Notes: generated by a model not told the origin, from the letters alone. DNA of 64,000 bases from Bacteroidales bacterium (GCA_017451385.1 JAFSPS010000043.1:1-64000), one strand, 5' to 3'. Counted from the first letter of the stretch, positions 1-8,788 are shown. Numbers and translations: made by a program.

Positions 1-418
1 AGCCATGCTTTTATCTCTCCCCTTGCATAGTCGAACATACGGCTCACCTGGCTTGTGCTATACTCCCTCCCATATATCCTCTCGAATAGCGTGCCCACCT
101 GTCGCGTCGTCAGCCCTGCCCCGTATAGCTCGAATGCTATCTCGCGCGCCTCTTCCTCCTGTTGCTTCAGTATCCCCAATATCAGCGGATAAAACGCTCC
201 TCCACGTACCCTCGGTACCCGAACTCGAATACCTTCCCACATCCGTACACCTTGCGTGGCCGGTATCCATTCCGATACAATTCTGTCTGTTTTATATACT
301 CTTCCTGCTCGGCACGCATCATTATTTCCATGCTGGCCTTGATTAATTCCTCGAACCCGTTATCTTTTTTTAACTGGTCTCTAAGAATTTCGTACTTTTG
401 CGTCTGTGTAAAGTCCAT
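1..418 (-). pseudogene. IS256-family transposase, N-terminal part, frameshifted
   Basis: Reading begins at the minus-strand ATG at 418 (MDFTQTQKYEIL...), with an alternative ATG at 448. The reading frame gives a helical N-terminus followed by NGYRPRKVYGCGKVFEF, then stops soon after. The expected continuation VPRVRGGAFYPLILGIL, then GLTTRQVGTLFERIYGREYS and SQVSRMFDYARGEI, is present in the next frame up to position 1. Loss of one base near 217-222, in what would be the arginine codon before VPR, explains the break. The match to the Mutator-type transposase family rests on this conserved N-terminal pattern. The DDE catalytic part is outside the window. I infer a degenerate copy, but a sequencing error of one base in a short C/G run is also possible. 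Confidence 0.8.
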
Positions 419-467
419 TTTTTTTATTTTTTTTTTTTCACTTTGCAAAACTACTGAAAGTTTTGCT

Positions 468-497
468 GGACTTTACACACTTTTTTAGGACAGTATC
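468..497. repeat. Terminal inverted repeat of the IS256-family element
   Basis: About 30 bp form the outer end of the element. On the minus strand it reads GATACTGTCCTAAAAAAG followed by TGTGTAAAGTCC, pointing into the transposase gene. Only this copy is visible, so the exact outer boundary is approximate. Confidence 0.7.
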
Positions 498-522
498 GGA
501 GTAGTAATGTAATAACGCTTAT

Positions 523-571
523 GATAGCACAACCGGCAGCCAAGTAGTATGTGGCTGCCGGTTGTGCTATC
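523..571 (-). terminator. Perfect 20-bp palindrome after the RyR channel gene
   Basis: Arms 523-542 and 552-571 (GATAGCACAACCGGCAGCCA and its exact complement) enclose a 9-nt loop. The hairpin sits 49 bp past the stop of the channel gene and 26 bp from the IS end, so it probably ends the minus-strand transcript. There is no U-tract on either side, so it is not a textbook intrinsic terminator. It could act as a 3' stabilising structure instead. Confidence 0.55.
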
Positions 572-619
572 TATCTTGCTCTTTTCCCGTTATTATCTCA
601 CAAAATGAGATGGCGTGGG

Positions 620-2800
620 CTATTCTGATGTCGCTTCGGCTATCTCGTCGGATTTGGTTATTATCCAAGGGATGTAGCGGCTAATCTCGTAGTCGTAGAG
701 TTTTGCGTCTTTCCCCAATTTGTCGAAGGGGCGTATGTCGTGGTGGATGAATAATTTTTTGTTGTTTTTTAGTTTCTTGGAGTGTTGTTCGTCGTGTTCG
801 TACTTGTCCTCTTTGGGGCGAGCTTTGCGGTAGCCCATGAGTAGTTTTTCCACGTTCCAGCGGTTGTGCTCCATTATGGCGAGTGTCTCTTTCTCGTTGT
901 CGGTCAGGGGTGCGTTGTCGTGACTCATGTCGTCGGGTGCGAGGTGCCGCATCTGTCGTAGTGTGGCGAGTTTGCATGGTATGCTGTAGGCGCAGTAGTA
1001 GTTGGACCAGCGATGGGCAACGGGTATCTCGTTCCATCTTTCCTCTGCTGCTTTCAGCAGTTCGGCAGGCAGCATGGTGTTAAATATCGCTATGTCTTTG
1101 AAGCCTTTTTCGTCGCAGGTAGAGTAGAGGTAGTTGATGAGTTTGGCACGTATCATGGCTTTTTCATCGATGAAGAAAGAGGTATTGTCCATGCCGAAGG
1201 GGTAGATGTTGGCGTAGCGGTGTTTGCGCTCTTGAGTCTGTAGGTTGCCTTCGTCATCTATGTAGGCGTAGGTATTTATTTGTTCGTCATCGGTCTTTTG
1301 CAGGTTGGCGACGAAGTTGTCGGAGCGTTGCTGACGAATGAAGATGGGGATAGCATTGTCGTAAACGGCATCGGGCATATTCATCCCCATGACGAAATTC
1401 ATGCGTTGGTTGCTCATGGCGAGGAAGATAGAGAGATGCTGAGAGTCGTCTTTAGCCCATTCGGCAATGAGTTCTTGCACGGGAGCAGAGAGAATGTCGC
1501 CACGAATGAACTCAAAATCTATGTCGAGGAAGTTGCCCTCCTTGCCAAATATTTGTTTTGGAGTGGATGTGGGGTGCATGCTGCTGTCGGGGGAGAGGTC
1601 GCGGTAAGCCATATCCTGCACTTCGAAGAAGTGACGGTTGCGGGTGGCAAACTCGTCTTTCTCGTGGTCGGCGTTGAGTTCGATGAAGGTAATGCGTGTA
1701 CGTATGCCGTGGGTGTAGAAATTGGGGAAATGCAGTATGTGTGCTGCTTCTATGGCGAGGCTCACGGCGAAGGAGGTGGTGCCGACAAATACAAGATGCA
1801 CCTGCTTCTTGCTGTCGGGGCCTATCCCGTCGCCATAGATGGAAGGGTAACGGTTTAATCCTCCAGATGTTTTGTGCCCCTTATACTGTCGGAGATAGAA
1901 TATCTGCTGAGCCCATGCGGAATAGACGTTGTAGGGCATGAACTCGATGCCTAATTTGTGTATCTGGTTGAATATCTCGCTGGTTTTGAACGCCGCATAT
2001 GTGTCGATGTTGTCAAAGACACAGGTGATGCGCTGCGGCAATGTGGTGTCGGCGTAGTCTTGAAGGTAGGAGCAGATGCTGTCGATACATTCGATGTTGG
2101 TTGCATCATGTGCCGGCAGAGAGCGCTTGCCGACGATGAATATTTCGCGTGCTTGATGCAGATAGATGTCGGGATAGGTGTCGGACGAGGTGCGGTGGCC
2201 GTGGTTGATGATGATGTGGTCGAGATGCTTGGAGACGATAGATTTCTCAAGATAACTGTGCAATGTCTGTTTATCGACAGAGGAGAGCAGCAGAACGTAT
2301 GCGTCGTGGTCTTTCGAGAAGATGTGGTCCATGATGGATGGCACCATCTCGTCGTAACCCATGATGATGTAGTGTCCCGACTTGAGATAGTGGATGAGCC
2401 CTTTGCGGTGGTCGTCGATGCGTCGATTCATGGTGCTGACAATCACGCCGATGATGGCGCCGTTGAACACTATCACGCCAAGGACGTAGATGATAATGCT
2501 GGCGGTGAGCATCCATCCGCGGCCGTGGGCATCGAAGTAGAGATTGTTGAGCGCGTTGGAGTCAATGAGCAGGTAGAGAGGGAGCAAGAAAGGCGTGGTG
2601 TTTTTGTTTTTGCAAAACTCGTTCAAATCGTCGTTGACAGAGAGCGATATGAGCAGAAGCGAAAGCCCGTAAAGCACTATTAGGGTAATGAGGAGAATGG
2701 CAATCTGGCGCAGAAGGCTGCGAGAGAGTGCGCGGTCCAGCCATAGCACAAGGCGTTTATGTTGTTTGCTGTTGCTCATAGTATTGTGATTATGTGTCAA
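620..2800 (-). CDS. Two-helix RCK-like channel protein with C-terminal RyR domain
   Basis: The 726-residue protein has two hydrophobic helices (about 31-54 and 98-123) with a short polar loop between them, as in minimal cation-channel pore modules. A large cytoplasmic part follows, with two beta-alpha-beta segments resembling RCK/TrkA-N nucleotide-binding folds (starting near 142, HYIIMGYDEMV, and near 333, VHLVFVGTTSFAV). At the C-terminus (about 635-715) lies an RyR domain, marked by EHNRWNVEKLLMGYRKARP and later IRPFDKLGKDAKLYDYEI. This layout recalls CASTOR/POLLUX-type and prokaryotic ligand-gated RCK channels; RyR domains are thought to bind small ligands. Neither Rossmann-like segment has a clean GxGxxG, so the ligand is unknown. 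It is the third gene of a cassette after two minus-strand partners (44-bp gap). The start could also be the internal Met at 2779. Channel function is inferred, not shown. Confidence 0.7.
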   Translation of the reverse strand: MTHNHNTMSNSKQHKRLVLWLDRALSRSLLRQIAILLITLIVLYGLSLLLISLSVNDDLNEFCKNKNTTPFLLPLYLLIDSNALNNLYFDAHGRGWMLTASIIIYVLGVIVFNGAIIGVIVSTMNRRIDDHRKGLIHYLKSGHYIIMGYDEMVPSIMDHIFSKDHDAYVLLLSSVDKQTLHSYLEKSIVSKHLDHIIINHGHRTSSDTYPDIYLHQAREIFIVGKRSLPAHDATNIECIDSICSYLQDYADTTLPQRITCVFDNIDTYAAFKTSEIFNQIHKLGIEFMPYNVYSAWAQQIFYLRQYKGHKTSGGLNRYPSIYGDGIGPDSKKQVHLVFVGTTSFAVSLAIEAAHILHFPNFYTHGIRTRITFIELNADHEKDEFATRNRHFFEVQDMAYRDLSPDSSMHPTSTPKQIFGKEGNFLDIDFEFIRGDILSAPVQELIAEWAKDDSQHLSIFLAMSNQRMNFVMGMNMPDAVYDNAIPIFIRQQRSDNFVANLQKTDDEQINTYAYIDDEGNLQTQERKHRYANIYPFGMDNTSFFIDEKAMIRAKLINYLYSTCDEKGFKDIAIFNTMLPAELLKAAEERWNEIPVAHRWSNYYCAYSIPCKLATLRQMRHLAPDDMSHDNAPLTDNEKETLAIMEHNRWNVEKLLMGYRKARPKEDKYEHDEQHSKKLKNNKKLFIHHDIRPFDKLGKDAKLYDYEISRYIPWIITKSDEIAEATSE

Positions 2801-2844
2801 AAGAGATTAGCTCAAAAACAATATCCTATTTAGTATAGGCATTT

Positions 2845-3336
2845 TCAATCCGCTCTTACTTGTTCGTGATTATCATTGTGGTGTGTTTCGTTGCTTCTGT
2901 TGACATCATTAGGGACGGGAATACCGAAACACTTTTTTTCGTAGTCTATCATATCCATGAGTTGTGATTTGTATTCGGAAGCCGTAGTCGCTTGCTCTTT
3001 TTGTTCTTTTTCGTATTCTAGCAGTTTGTTGCAGAGTTCGATGTATTGATTGTAGTGTTTATGTAGCAAATCTGATTCGTTTTTCTTTCGGTTTTTGTAA
3101 TTCTCGCATATTCGATTGTATATGTTCAATAGCAGTATGCATACGGCAGCGATGAGTACAATCAGTACGATGGTATCACAAATTATCTTGGTTGATTCGG
3201 AACCATTGGTTGTTGCGTTTTGAGCCGTCTGTAGTAACTCGGAATTGCAGAGTACGGGAATGGTGTCCTTAAATGTGTAAAGAATAGCGTATTTTTCCAT
3301 TGTTATTAGATTTATAAATTCGATAATTTTTGTCAA
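2845..3336 (-). CDS. Small one-helix membrane protein of the RyR cassette
   Basis: I do not recognise a family. The 163-residue product (or 151 residues from the internal Met at 3300, MEKYAILYTF) has a short N-terminal stretch and one strong membrane helix near 52-73 (IVLIVLIAAVCILLLNIY). A lysine/glutamate-rich segment likely to form a coiled coil follows (about 78-135), and the tail is polar and rich in Asn and His. The sequence looks more AT-rich than the neighbouring housekeeping genes. It lies between the two RyR-domain genes with an 18-bp gap from the upstream one, so it is probably co-transcribed. An accessory or scaffolding subunit of the channel is a guess from context only. Confidence 0.6.
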   Translation of the reverse strand: MTKIIEFINLITMEKYAILYTFKDTIPVLCNSELLQTAQNATTNGSESTKIICDTIVLIVLIAAVCILLLNIYNRICENYKNRKKNESDLLHKHYNQYIELCNKLLEYEKEQKEQATTASEYKSQLMDMIDYEKKCFGIPVPNDVNRSNETHHNDNHEQVRAD

Positions 3337-3354
3337 TTCACGATACGCTTTTCG

Positions 3355-4248
3355 TTACCTGCTAATTTTGAAACCGAGTTTCAGTATAAGTTTTAGGACT
3401 TCGATGCTGGTGTTGCGGTCGTAGGTCTTTTCGTCTTCTGGCAGTTGGTTGTAAGCAATGAGGCAGGGGTGCAGTTTGCGTGCGTCGTCACGTTCGGTGC
3501 CATAGCTCCATCCTTGGCTGATGCGTGTGGCAGCCCATACCTCGTGGGTGTTCTCAGCCATCTGCTCTACCAGTTGCATCAGTTCGTCGGATAGATGTAT
3601 GTCGCTGGTGTCAATGGGATGCGGCGTATAGGTGGTGTCGTTATCGATGGTAGCCGTAGTCTGTATGTCGAGGTTGGATATGTGCTCTTGCAGGTTGTTA
3701 AGATAAGACAGCGTGCGCTCCTTTATCAGACGCTTACATGCCCACACGGTGTTGTCCATCAGTGCGTGATGAAAGGCTATGATGTCGGCTTTGTTGTTGT
3801 TCAGGAGGCGTTCTATGAGGGTGCGTCGTTTGGCTTCCTCAAAAAGGCGTTGCAGGCGTTGTTGGTCAATATAGGTGTCCGAGTAGGCATTGACCCATTT
3901 CTCTACAAGGGTTATGGCTGTGCGTATGCTCTCGAGGAGTGGCGAGTGCATGTCGGGCGTGAAGTTGTTGTTCTCGCTTTTGTATATCTCGTTCAGGATG
4001 GCATGGGTCAGGTTGTCGTTGTAGAGTGTGTCGGCCATGACGGAGAAGTCATTGACGACTTTTTCTTTTAGTTCGAAGTTAAGCTCGTCGGGGATAGTCT
4101 CGCAGTCGCGTGAGATATTGTTGAAATAGTCAATGTCGATATCGAGTGTTTTGCGTAGCATCTGGTTGTAGGGAGACTGCTCGTCGTTGACCACGAGGTC
4201 CATAATGATATTGTAGAATTTCTCTTTGAGGTTGTCAATATTTGTCAT
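3355..4248 (-). CDS. Soluble RyR-domain protein
   Basis: The 297-residue protein has no signal peptide or membrane helix. The first 215 residues are acidic and alpha-helical and match no family I know. Residues about 222-294 form a classical RyR domain: AENTHEVWAATRISQGWSYG, then TERDDARKLHPCL, LPEDEKTYDRNTS and VLKLILKLGF. This follows the W-x(n)-GW-YG / HP-L-PY / YDRNT pattern of ryanodine-receptor repeats and their bacterial homologues. It starts 6 bp after the stop of the C25 peptidase gene and 18 bp before the small membrane-protein gene, so read-through transcription is likely. Because the channel protein downstream also ends in an RyR domain, the two may sense the same ligand. That functional link is inference. 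Confidence 0.78.
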   Translation of the reverse strand: MTNIDNLKEKFYNIIMDLVVNDEQSPYNQMLRKTLDIDIDYFNNISRDCETIPDELNFELKEKVVNDFSVMADTLYNDNLTHAILNEIYKSENNNFTPDMHSPLLESIRTAITLVEKWVNAYSDTYIDQQRLQRLFEEAKRRTLIERLLNNNKADIIAFHHALMDNTVWACKRLIKERTLSYLNNLQEHISNLDIQTTATIDNDTTYTPHPIDTSDIHLSDELMQLVEQMAENTHEVWAATRISQGWSYGTERDDARKLHPCLIAYNQLPEDEKTYDRNTSIEVLKLILKLGFKISR

Positions 4249-4254
4249 AGGTGA

Positions 4255-7200
4255 TTACTGTTTTGTTATTTTATGTATCGAGGTATATGCAGGAGAGGAG
4301 AGGTGTAAGAGGTAAAGCCCGTTGGGCAGGTGGGCGAGGTTGAGACTGTGTGAGTTGAAACTGTCGTGGATGGTTTGGGTGATGAGCGTGCGGCCATAGA
4401 GGTCGGTTAGCGTCATGGCGGTGAGGTTGTCTGCCACGATGGTGACGGACGATGTGGTGGGGTTGGGGTAGATGGAGGGAGCAGATGACGTGATGCCGTC
4501 TATGGAGAGCGGGCGAATGCCTATGGTGATGGAGGCTGTGTCGGTGCAGGAGGCGAGGAAGCCTATGACGGTGTAGGTGGTGGTGTCGGTAGGAGCCACT
4601 TCGATGGTGGCGGAGGTTTGACCGGTGTTCCAGAGGTAGGTGCTGGCGCCGCGAGCGGTGATGAAGGTGGACTGTCCGGGGAGCACGCTGGTGTCGGTAG
4701 ATACTATGTGCAGCGAGGGGTGTGGCAGGATGAGGAGGGAGGTGTGATAGGCGGTGTCGTTGCTCGTGAAGGAGAGGTGGAGGTAGCCTGTGGTGTCGGT
4801 GTTGATGGACTGGTCGTAGAACGAGTATTCGCTACCCTGACAGATGGTGTCGATGGTGTGGATGGTGGTCTGGGAGGATGTGTCGGGCAGGAATAGTGCG
4901 TCAATCCAAACACAGTCGTCCACGGTGGCGTAGGCATCGTCTTTAGAGTAGGTGAACGTGATGACATGGAAGCCGGCAGCTACGGGGAGTGCGGCACGAT
5001 GCCACTGAGGGTCTATGCCGCTGGCGGTGAGTAGCGTGTTACCGTCGATGGAGACAATCAGCTTGTCGATGCCGCGCTCGCTGGCGGTGCGGTAGAAGAA
5101 TGTCACGCTGTCGTTGTTCTTGGCTTCGAAAGGCAGGGTGAGGGTCGATTTGCTTGAGTTGGGCAGGTTGGGGTAGGAGCGTGCACAGCGGTCACCGTGG
5201 TAGGATAAGGTGTCGATGACGACCCACGGGTAGGAGGTGCTGTTCTGCCAGTTGAGAGCGGAGAAGTCGCCACTCTCGAAGTCGTCGCTGTAGATTGGTA
5301 TGGTCAGCGGGATGCTTTGTATCTCTTCGCCCTGCTGGAGGATGACCAGTTGAAGTGGCAGCTCTCTGAGCAAGTGTGCCTCGCTGTTTATAGTGAGGCG
5401 GTAGTGGACCTCGATAGTTTCATTTTGCCGTAGGATGTTTACGGCTATCGGGGGCTCTGTAGCCACAGCGAGGTCGTAGGGCTGGCGTATAGCGCAGGAG
5501 AAGTTTTGAGCGTCGGCATGGCCGATGTTGGCGAGCGTGAGGTCTATTTCGAGCCCGTTTCCGGGCTTAACAATGCCGTGGACTATGTGGTTTTTTATGC
5601 TAAAGCGCGGTGCGTTGACGGTCATTCGGATGGTGCAAGAGGAGACAATGGTGTCGGCGATGAACTGCATGGTGAGTGGCACAATGGTCTGGTCGGGTAT
5701 GGTGGAGGCAAGGATGCTGTGGCAGCGATGCTCTATGTGTGCTGCGGTGTGTGGTGCGATGCTGTCAATATACTCGTTAGGTCTGAGTGGCTCTATATGG
5801 AGCGGATTGCCTCGCAAGGTGTAGTTGACATTGCGTAGGGTGTTGTCGGAGAGGTTGTGGAGAGAGAAGGAGAAATCGACGGTGTCGCCAGCTATGGCAT
5901 TGTTTATGCGTAGGTTGGTGACGCTCATTTGTAGGTTGGTGTCGAAAGATAGCTCTATGGAGCCGAAGGCGGTGATGCGGTTTTGTGCAGAAGCCACGAT
6001 GTTGATGATAGTGTCGGCCACTGTCGGGTCGTTGGAGAGGACTGCATGGCCGTCGGCATCGGCAAAGGCTGCAGATATGACGCGCGAGCCATCGGCTGTG
6101 GTGATGGCTATATAGGCGTAGGGCTCTGTGGTTACGGCAATAGATTCGGCGTTGCGGCTGATGGGTTGCTGATAGTCGAGCGTCATCTGGCGTGGGCGTC
6201 CGAGCCAGGGCGACAGAGATGGGTCGCCCAAGAGGTTGTAGATTTCCCAGTAGTAGTCGGCGTATTCTGCATATTCGATGTCTTCGCTCACTGCCATGTT
6301 GCCGGCATGAATCATGGCGCCCATAGTGGTATAGCGTTCGGCAAAGGGTTCGTTGGCGGTGTGGAAGAGTCGGTCGTACATGCCGAGGTGGTCGGCATCA
6401 TATACGGCGCCGTCGGCGAACATGTCGTAGTACACAAACTCGCGGAAGCCTACGCACCAGAAGAAATCGTCATCCCAATAGGTGTCGTTGGTAGCACCTA
6501 TGTAGGCTACGGCTCCCGCGTTGTCGCTACGACGCATGAGTGCTTCGCCAAGGCATACATCGGTGTTGAAGTGGTTGGAGAGGCAGCAGTTGCCTATCAT
6601 GATGCTTGGCATGCCGTAGTTTGTCATAGTGGCGGCATTATTGACTTTGAAACTGGGATTGCTCCAACCATTGGTGAGTCCGTGCCCTGAGTAGTTGATG
6701 ATGCCTTGTCCCTCGTTGTAGAGTGATTGCAGTTCGCCAGCGGCGGCGTTGTTGGTAGAGAGGCCTGTGATGGTTATAGACGGGGGGAAGCTGTTGTTGT
6801 TGTAACGGTAGTAGGAGAGGTTGCTGAATCCGTTGGCGGTGGTGTAGTAGCGAGCGGCGGCATAGTCCATGGCGGGGTTACAGTATCGGCTGCTAAATTC
6901 GTCGTCCACGCCGGCAATGACGGTGGCGCGCTGGAGGTAGCTGTCGTCGGCAAAGGCGTATTGCTCATATAGCAGTATCTTGCTGATTTGAGCCTGCAGT
7001 TCGTCGGCGTTGGTTGCCGACAGTCGTCCGTAGAGGCAGTCGGGGATGAAGTCGTCTGTCCATTCGGCGAAATAGAGGTCGGTGATGTGATTGGTGCCAA
7101 TCTCGTAGTGTCCGGTGCGACTGCTGAAGGCACTTATCTGCTCGTGGTCGCCCACGAGGAGTAGGTAGGAGGGTGCTGGTAGGGCGGCGGAGGCGTTGGT

Positions 7201-8043
7201 GTATTGGCGACGTATGTAGGCGGCAATGTCGCTGTTGGAGGTGCCAACCTCGGGGTCATCGGTATAGGCTATGTCGGTGATGAATCCCTGTCGTCGTTTC
7301 CAAGCGATGAACTCGTCAAGCTGTCCGCGGAACATGGAATGAGCAACGATGAGGTAGCGTAGTGGAGCCTGCGACTGCAGCCTTTTGGAGGGTTTGGTGA
7401 GCGGGATGAAGTGGGATGGTGCTGGCAGGACTGGCGATGCCTGCTGTGCGAGGGCAGCGGTGGCTTTGTCATCGGCGTTTATATAGTCGATTTGTATGTC
7501 TATTTTTCGTCGTACGGTGAGTTGTTGGCGTTGTGGGTTGTAGGCAACGGGATAGATGGTGAGGCGTGCGAGACGATGGCTGCGTGCGATGCCGAGTATC
7601 TCGATGTTGGCGATGCCGGCGCACAATGTGGTGTCGGCATCATAAGCTGCGTGGTCTATGAACAGCGTGAGTGGAGTGGTGTCGGTACGCCGGCGGTGGG
7701 GCTGGGAGGGTAGCAGAGGGTGGCTGATGCCGAGGTCGGCTACGGAGACGGTGATGCTGTCGGCAGTGGAGGCAGAGAGCTTGATGTTGCCACAAACGGG
7801 TATCTCTATGATGCGCGAGAAGCATGGCAGTTGCGGCAGCCCCACATTGTTGGTGTGGGATGCTGAGGGGAGCGAAAGCATGGAGTATGTGTGGCCGAGA
7901 TATTGTGTGGTTGTGGTTGTCGGCATGGGTGTGGAGAGCTGCATGACGGCTCCCCGTATGCTGTTGCGCTTCACTACAAGTTGTTGTGCCGAAGAGGCGA
8001 GCGTGATGAGTGAGAGCACGAATAGTATGAAAAGATGTCTCAT
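4255..8043 (-). CDS. Secreted gingipain-like C25 cysteine peptidase with T9SS sorting domain
   Basis: This 1262-residue protein carries a signal peptide (MRHLFILFVLSLITLASSAQ) and a gingipain-type N-terminal prodomain. The C25 peptidase domain spans about 228-630. The catalytic histidine is His454 in IINYSGHGLTNGW, and the likely nucleophile is Cys487 in IGNCCLSNHF, matching the gingipain pattern C-x-N-x-x-F. CARDB/Ig-like repeats follow, then a jelly-roll-like segment (about 920-1060). The C-terminus, IYPNPTTSSVTIVADN through GLYLLHLSS, is a type A T9SS domain, so the protein should be exported across the outer membrane and attached to the surface. Unlike PorU, it carries its own sorting domain, which argues for cargo. 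Its ATG overlaps the stop of the pseudouridine synthase gene by 4 bp. Confidence 0.88.
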   Translation of the reverse strand: MRHLFILFVLSLITLASSAQQLVVKRNSIRGAVMQLSTPMPTTTTTQYLGHTYSMLSLPSASHTNNVGLPQLPCFSRIIEIPVCGNIKLSASTADSITVSVADLGISHPLLPSQPHRRRTDTTPLTLFIDHAAYDADTTLCAGIANIEILGIARSHRLARLTIYPVAYNPQRQQLTVRRKIDIQIDYINADDKATAALAQQASPVLPAPSHFIPLTKPSKRLQSQAPLRYLIVAHSMFRGQLDEFIAWKRRQGFITDIAYTDDPEVGTSNSDIAAYIRRQYTNASAALPAPSYLLLVGDHEQISAFSSRTGHYEIGTNHITDLYFAEWTDDFIPDCLYGRLSATNADELQAQISKILLYEQYAFADDSYLQRATVIAGVDDEFSSRYCNPAMDYAAARYYTTANGFSNLSYYRYNNNSFPPSITITGLSTNNAAAGELQSLYNEGQGIINYSGHGLTNGWSNPSFKVNNAATMTNYGMPSIMIGNCCLSNHFNTDVCLGEALMRRSDNAGAVAYIGATNDTYWDDDFFWCVGFREFVYYDMFADGAVYDADHLGMYDRLFHTANEPFAERYTTMGAMIHAGNMAVSEDIEYAEYADYYWEIYNLLGDPSLSPWLGRPRQMTLDYQQPISRNAESIAVTTEPYAYIAITTADGSRVISAAFADADGHAVLSNDPTVADTIINIVASAQNRITAFGSIELSFDTNLQMSVTNLRINNAIAGDTVDFSFSLHNLSDNTLRNVNYTLRGNPLHIEPLRPNEYIDSIAPHTAAHIEHRCHSILASTIPDQTIVPLTMQFIADTIVSSCTIRMTVNAPRFSIKNHIVHGIVKPGNGLEIDLTLANIGHADAQNFSCAIRQPYDLAVATEPPIAVNILRQNETIEVHYRLTINSEAHLLRELPLQLVILQQGEEIQSIPLTIPIYSDDFESGDFSALNWQNSTSYPWVVIDTLSYHGDRCARSYPNLPNSSKSTLTLPFEAKNNDSVTFFYRTASERGIDKLIVSIDGNTLLTASGIDPQWHRAALPVAAGFHVITFTYSKDDAYATVDDCVWIDALFLPDTSSQTTIHTIDTICQGSEYSFYDQSINTDTTGYLHLSFTSNDTAYHTSLLILPHPSLHIVSTDTSVLPGQSTFITARGASTYLWNTGQTSATIEVAPTDTTTYTVIGFLASCTDTASITIGIRPLSIDGITSSAPSIYPNPTTSSVTIVADNLTAMTLTDLYGRTLITQTIHDSFNSHSLNLAHLPNGLYLLHLSSPAYTSIHKITKQ

Positions 8044-8717
8044 AGGTTGAATATTTTTGCATCATCCCACGGTGCCGTGATGGTTATTGGTTCGTGGCTT
8101 ACGGGGTGCTGAAAACTGACGGCGTGAGCGTGGAGCGAGATACTGCCATCGGGATTGGAGCGAGGGGCTCCATATTTGAGGTCGCCTCGTATGGGGCATC
8201 CTATGTACGCGAGTTGGCATCGTATCTGGTGGTGGCGGCCGGTGTGGAGGTTTATCTCTATGAGGTTGTAGCCGCCAGAGGAGGTGGCGAGCAGGCGATA
8301 GTCGAGACGTGCCTCTTTGGCATCGGGGGTGTTAGGGGCGACGACGAAGCTTTTGTTCAGTCGCTCGTTGCGCAGCAGATAGTGGCATAGGGAGCCTTCG
8401 GTGGGGTCGGGACGGTTGCGCGAGATAGCCCAATATGTTTTGTGAAAGTCGCGCTGCTTGACCATCTCATTCATTCGAGCGAGGGCTTTGCTGGTTTTGG
8501 CAAAGACGACAACGCCGCTTACAGGGCGGTCGAGACGATGGATGACGCCACAGAATACGTTGCCGGGCTTGTTGTCGCGCTGCTTGATGAAGAGCTTAAT
8601 CTCGTCGGCCATGCAGCGATCGCCGGTACGGTCGCCTTGAACAATCTGTCCTGCCCTTTTGTTGAGCACTATCAGATGGTTATCCTCGTAGAGTATTTGT
8701 TGAGCGAGGTCGTTCAT
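8040..8717 (-). CDS. RluA-family RNA pseudouridine synthase
   Basis: The 225-residue protein contains the RluA-family core and no S4 domain. The catalytic aspartate is Asp63 in HRLDRPVSGVVVFAK, within the conserved HRLDxxTSG-type motif. Further family motifs are KTYWAISRN and LHTGRHHQIRCQLAYIGCPI. It isomerises uridines in rRNA or tRNA; the exact target cannot be told from the sequence. The short form is common in Bacteroidetes. The gene overlaps the C25 peptidase start by 4 bp and follows psd by 71 bp, so it is part of the long minus-strand run. Confidence 0.9.
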   Translation of the reverse strand: MNDLAQQILYEDNHLIVLNKRAGQIVQGDRTGDRCMADEIKLFIKQRDNKPGNVFCGVIHRLDRPVSGVVVFAKTSKALARMNEMVKQRDFHKTYWAISRNRPDPTEGSLCHYLLRNERLNKSFVVAPNTPDAKEARLDYRLLATSSGGYNLIEINLHTGRHHQIRCQLAYIGCPIRGDLKYGAPRSNPDGSISLHAHAVSFQHPVSHEPITITAPWDDAKIFNL

Positions 8718-8788
8718 GGCTGCCTCCCTATGTGCATGGTGATACTTGATGAAAGGATGGATGTTGAAAACGATATAATTGGTGTGTT

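Larger units (their letters stand above)
1..497 (-). mobile_element. IS256-family insertion sequence, one end only
   Basis: The transposase-start end of an IS256-family (Mutator-type) element enters from the left edge of the window. It is recognised from the N-terminal transposase sequence read on the minus strand and from a terminal sequence at 468-497. That sequence on the minus strand contains ACTGTCCTAAAAAAGTGTGT, the usual form of IS256-family ends in Bacteroidetes. The other end and any target-site duplication lie outside the window, so the element's full length and mobility cannot be judged. The visible transposase frame is broken, so this copy looks inactive unless the shift is a sequencing error. 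Confidence 0.85.

Noticed and set aside
4255-8043. C25 peptidase as the T9SS sortase PorU
   Set aside because: It carries its own C-terminal T9SS sorting domain and gingipain-type prodomain, which fits cargo and not the sortase.
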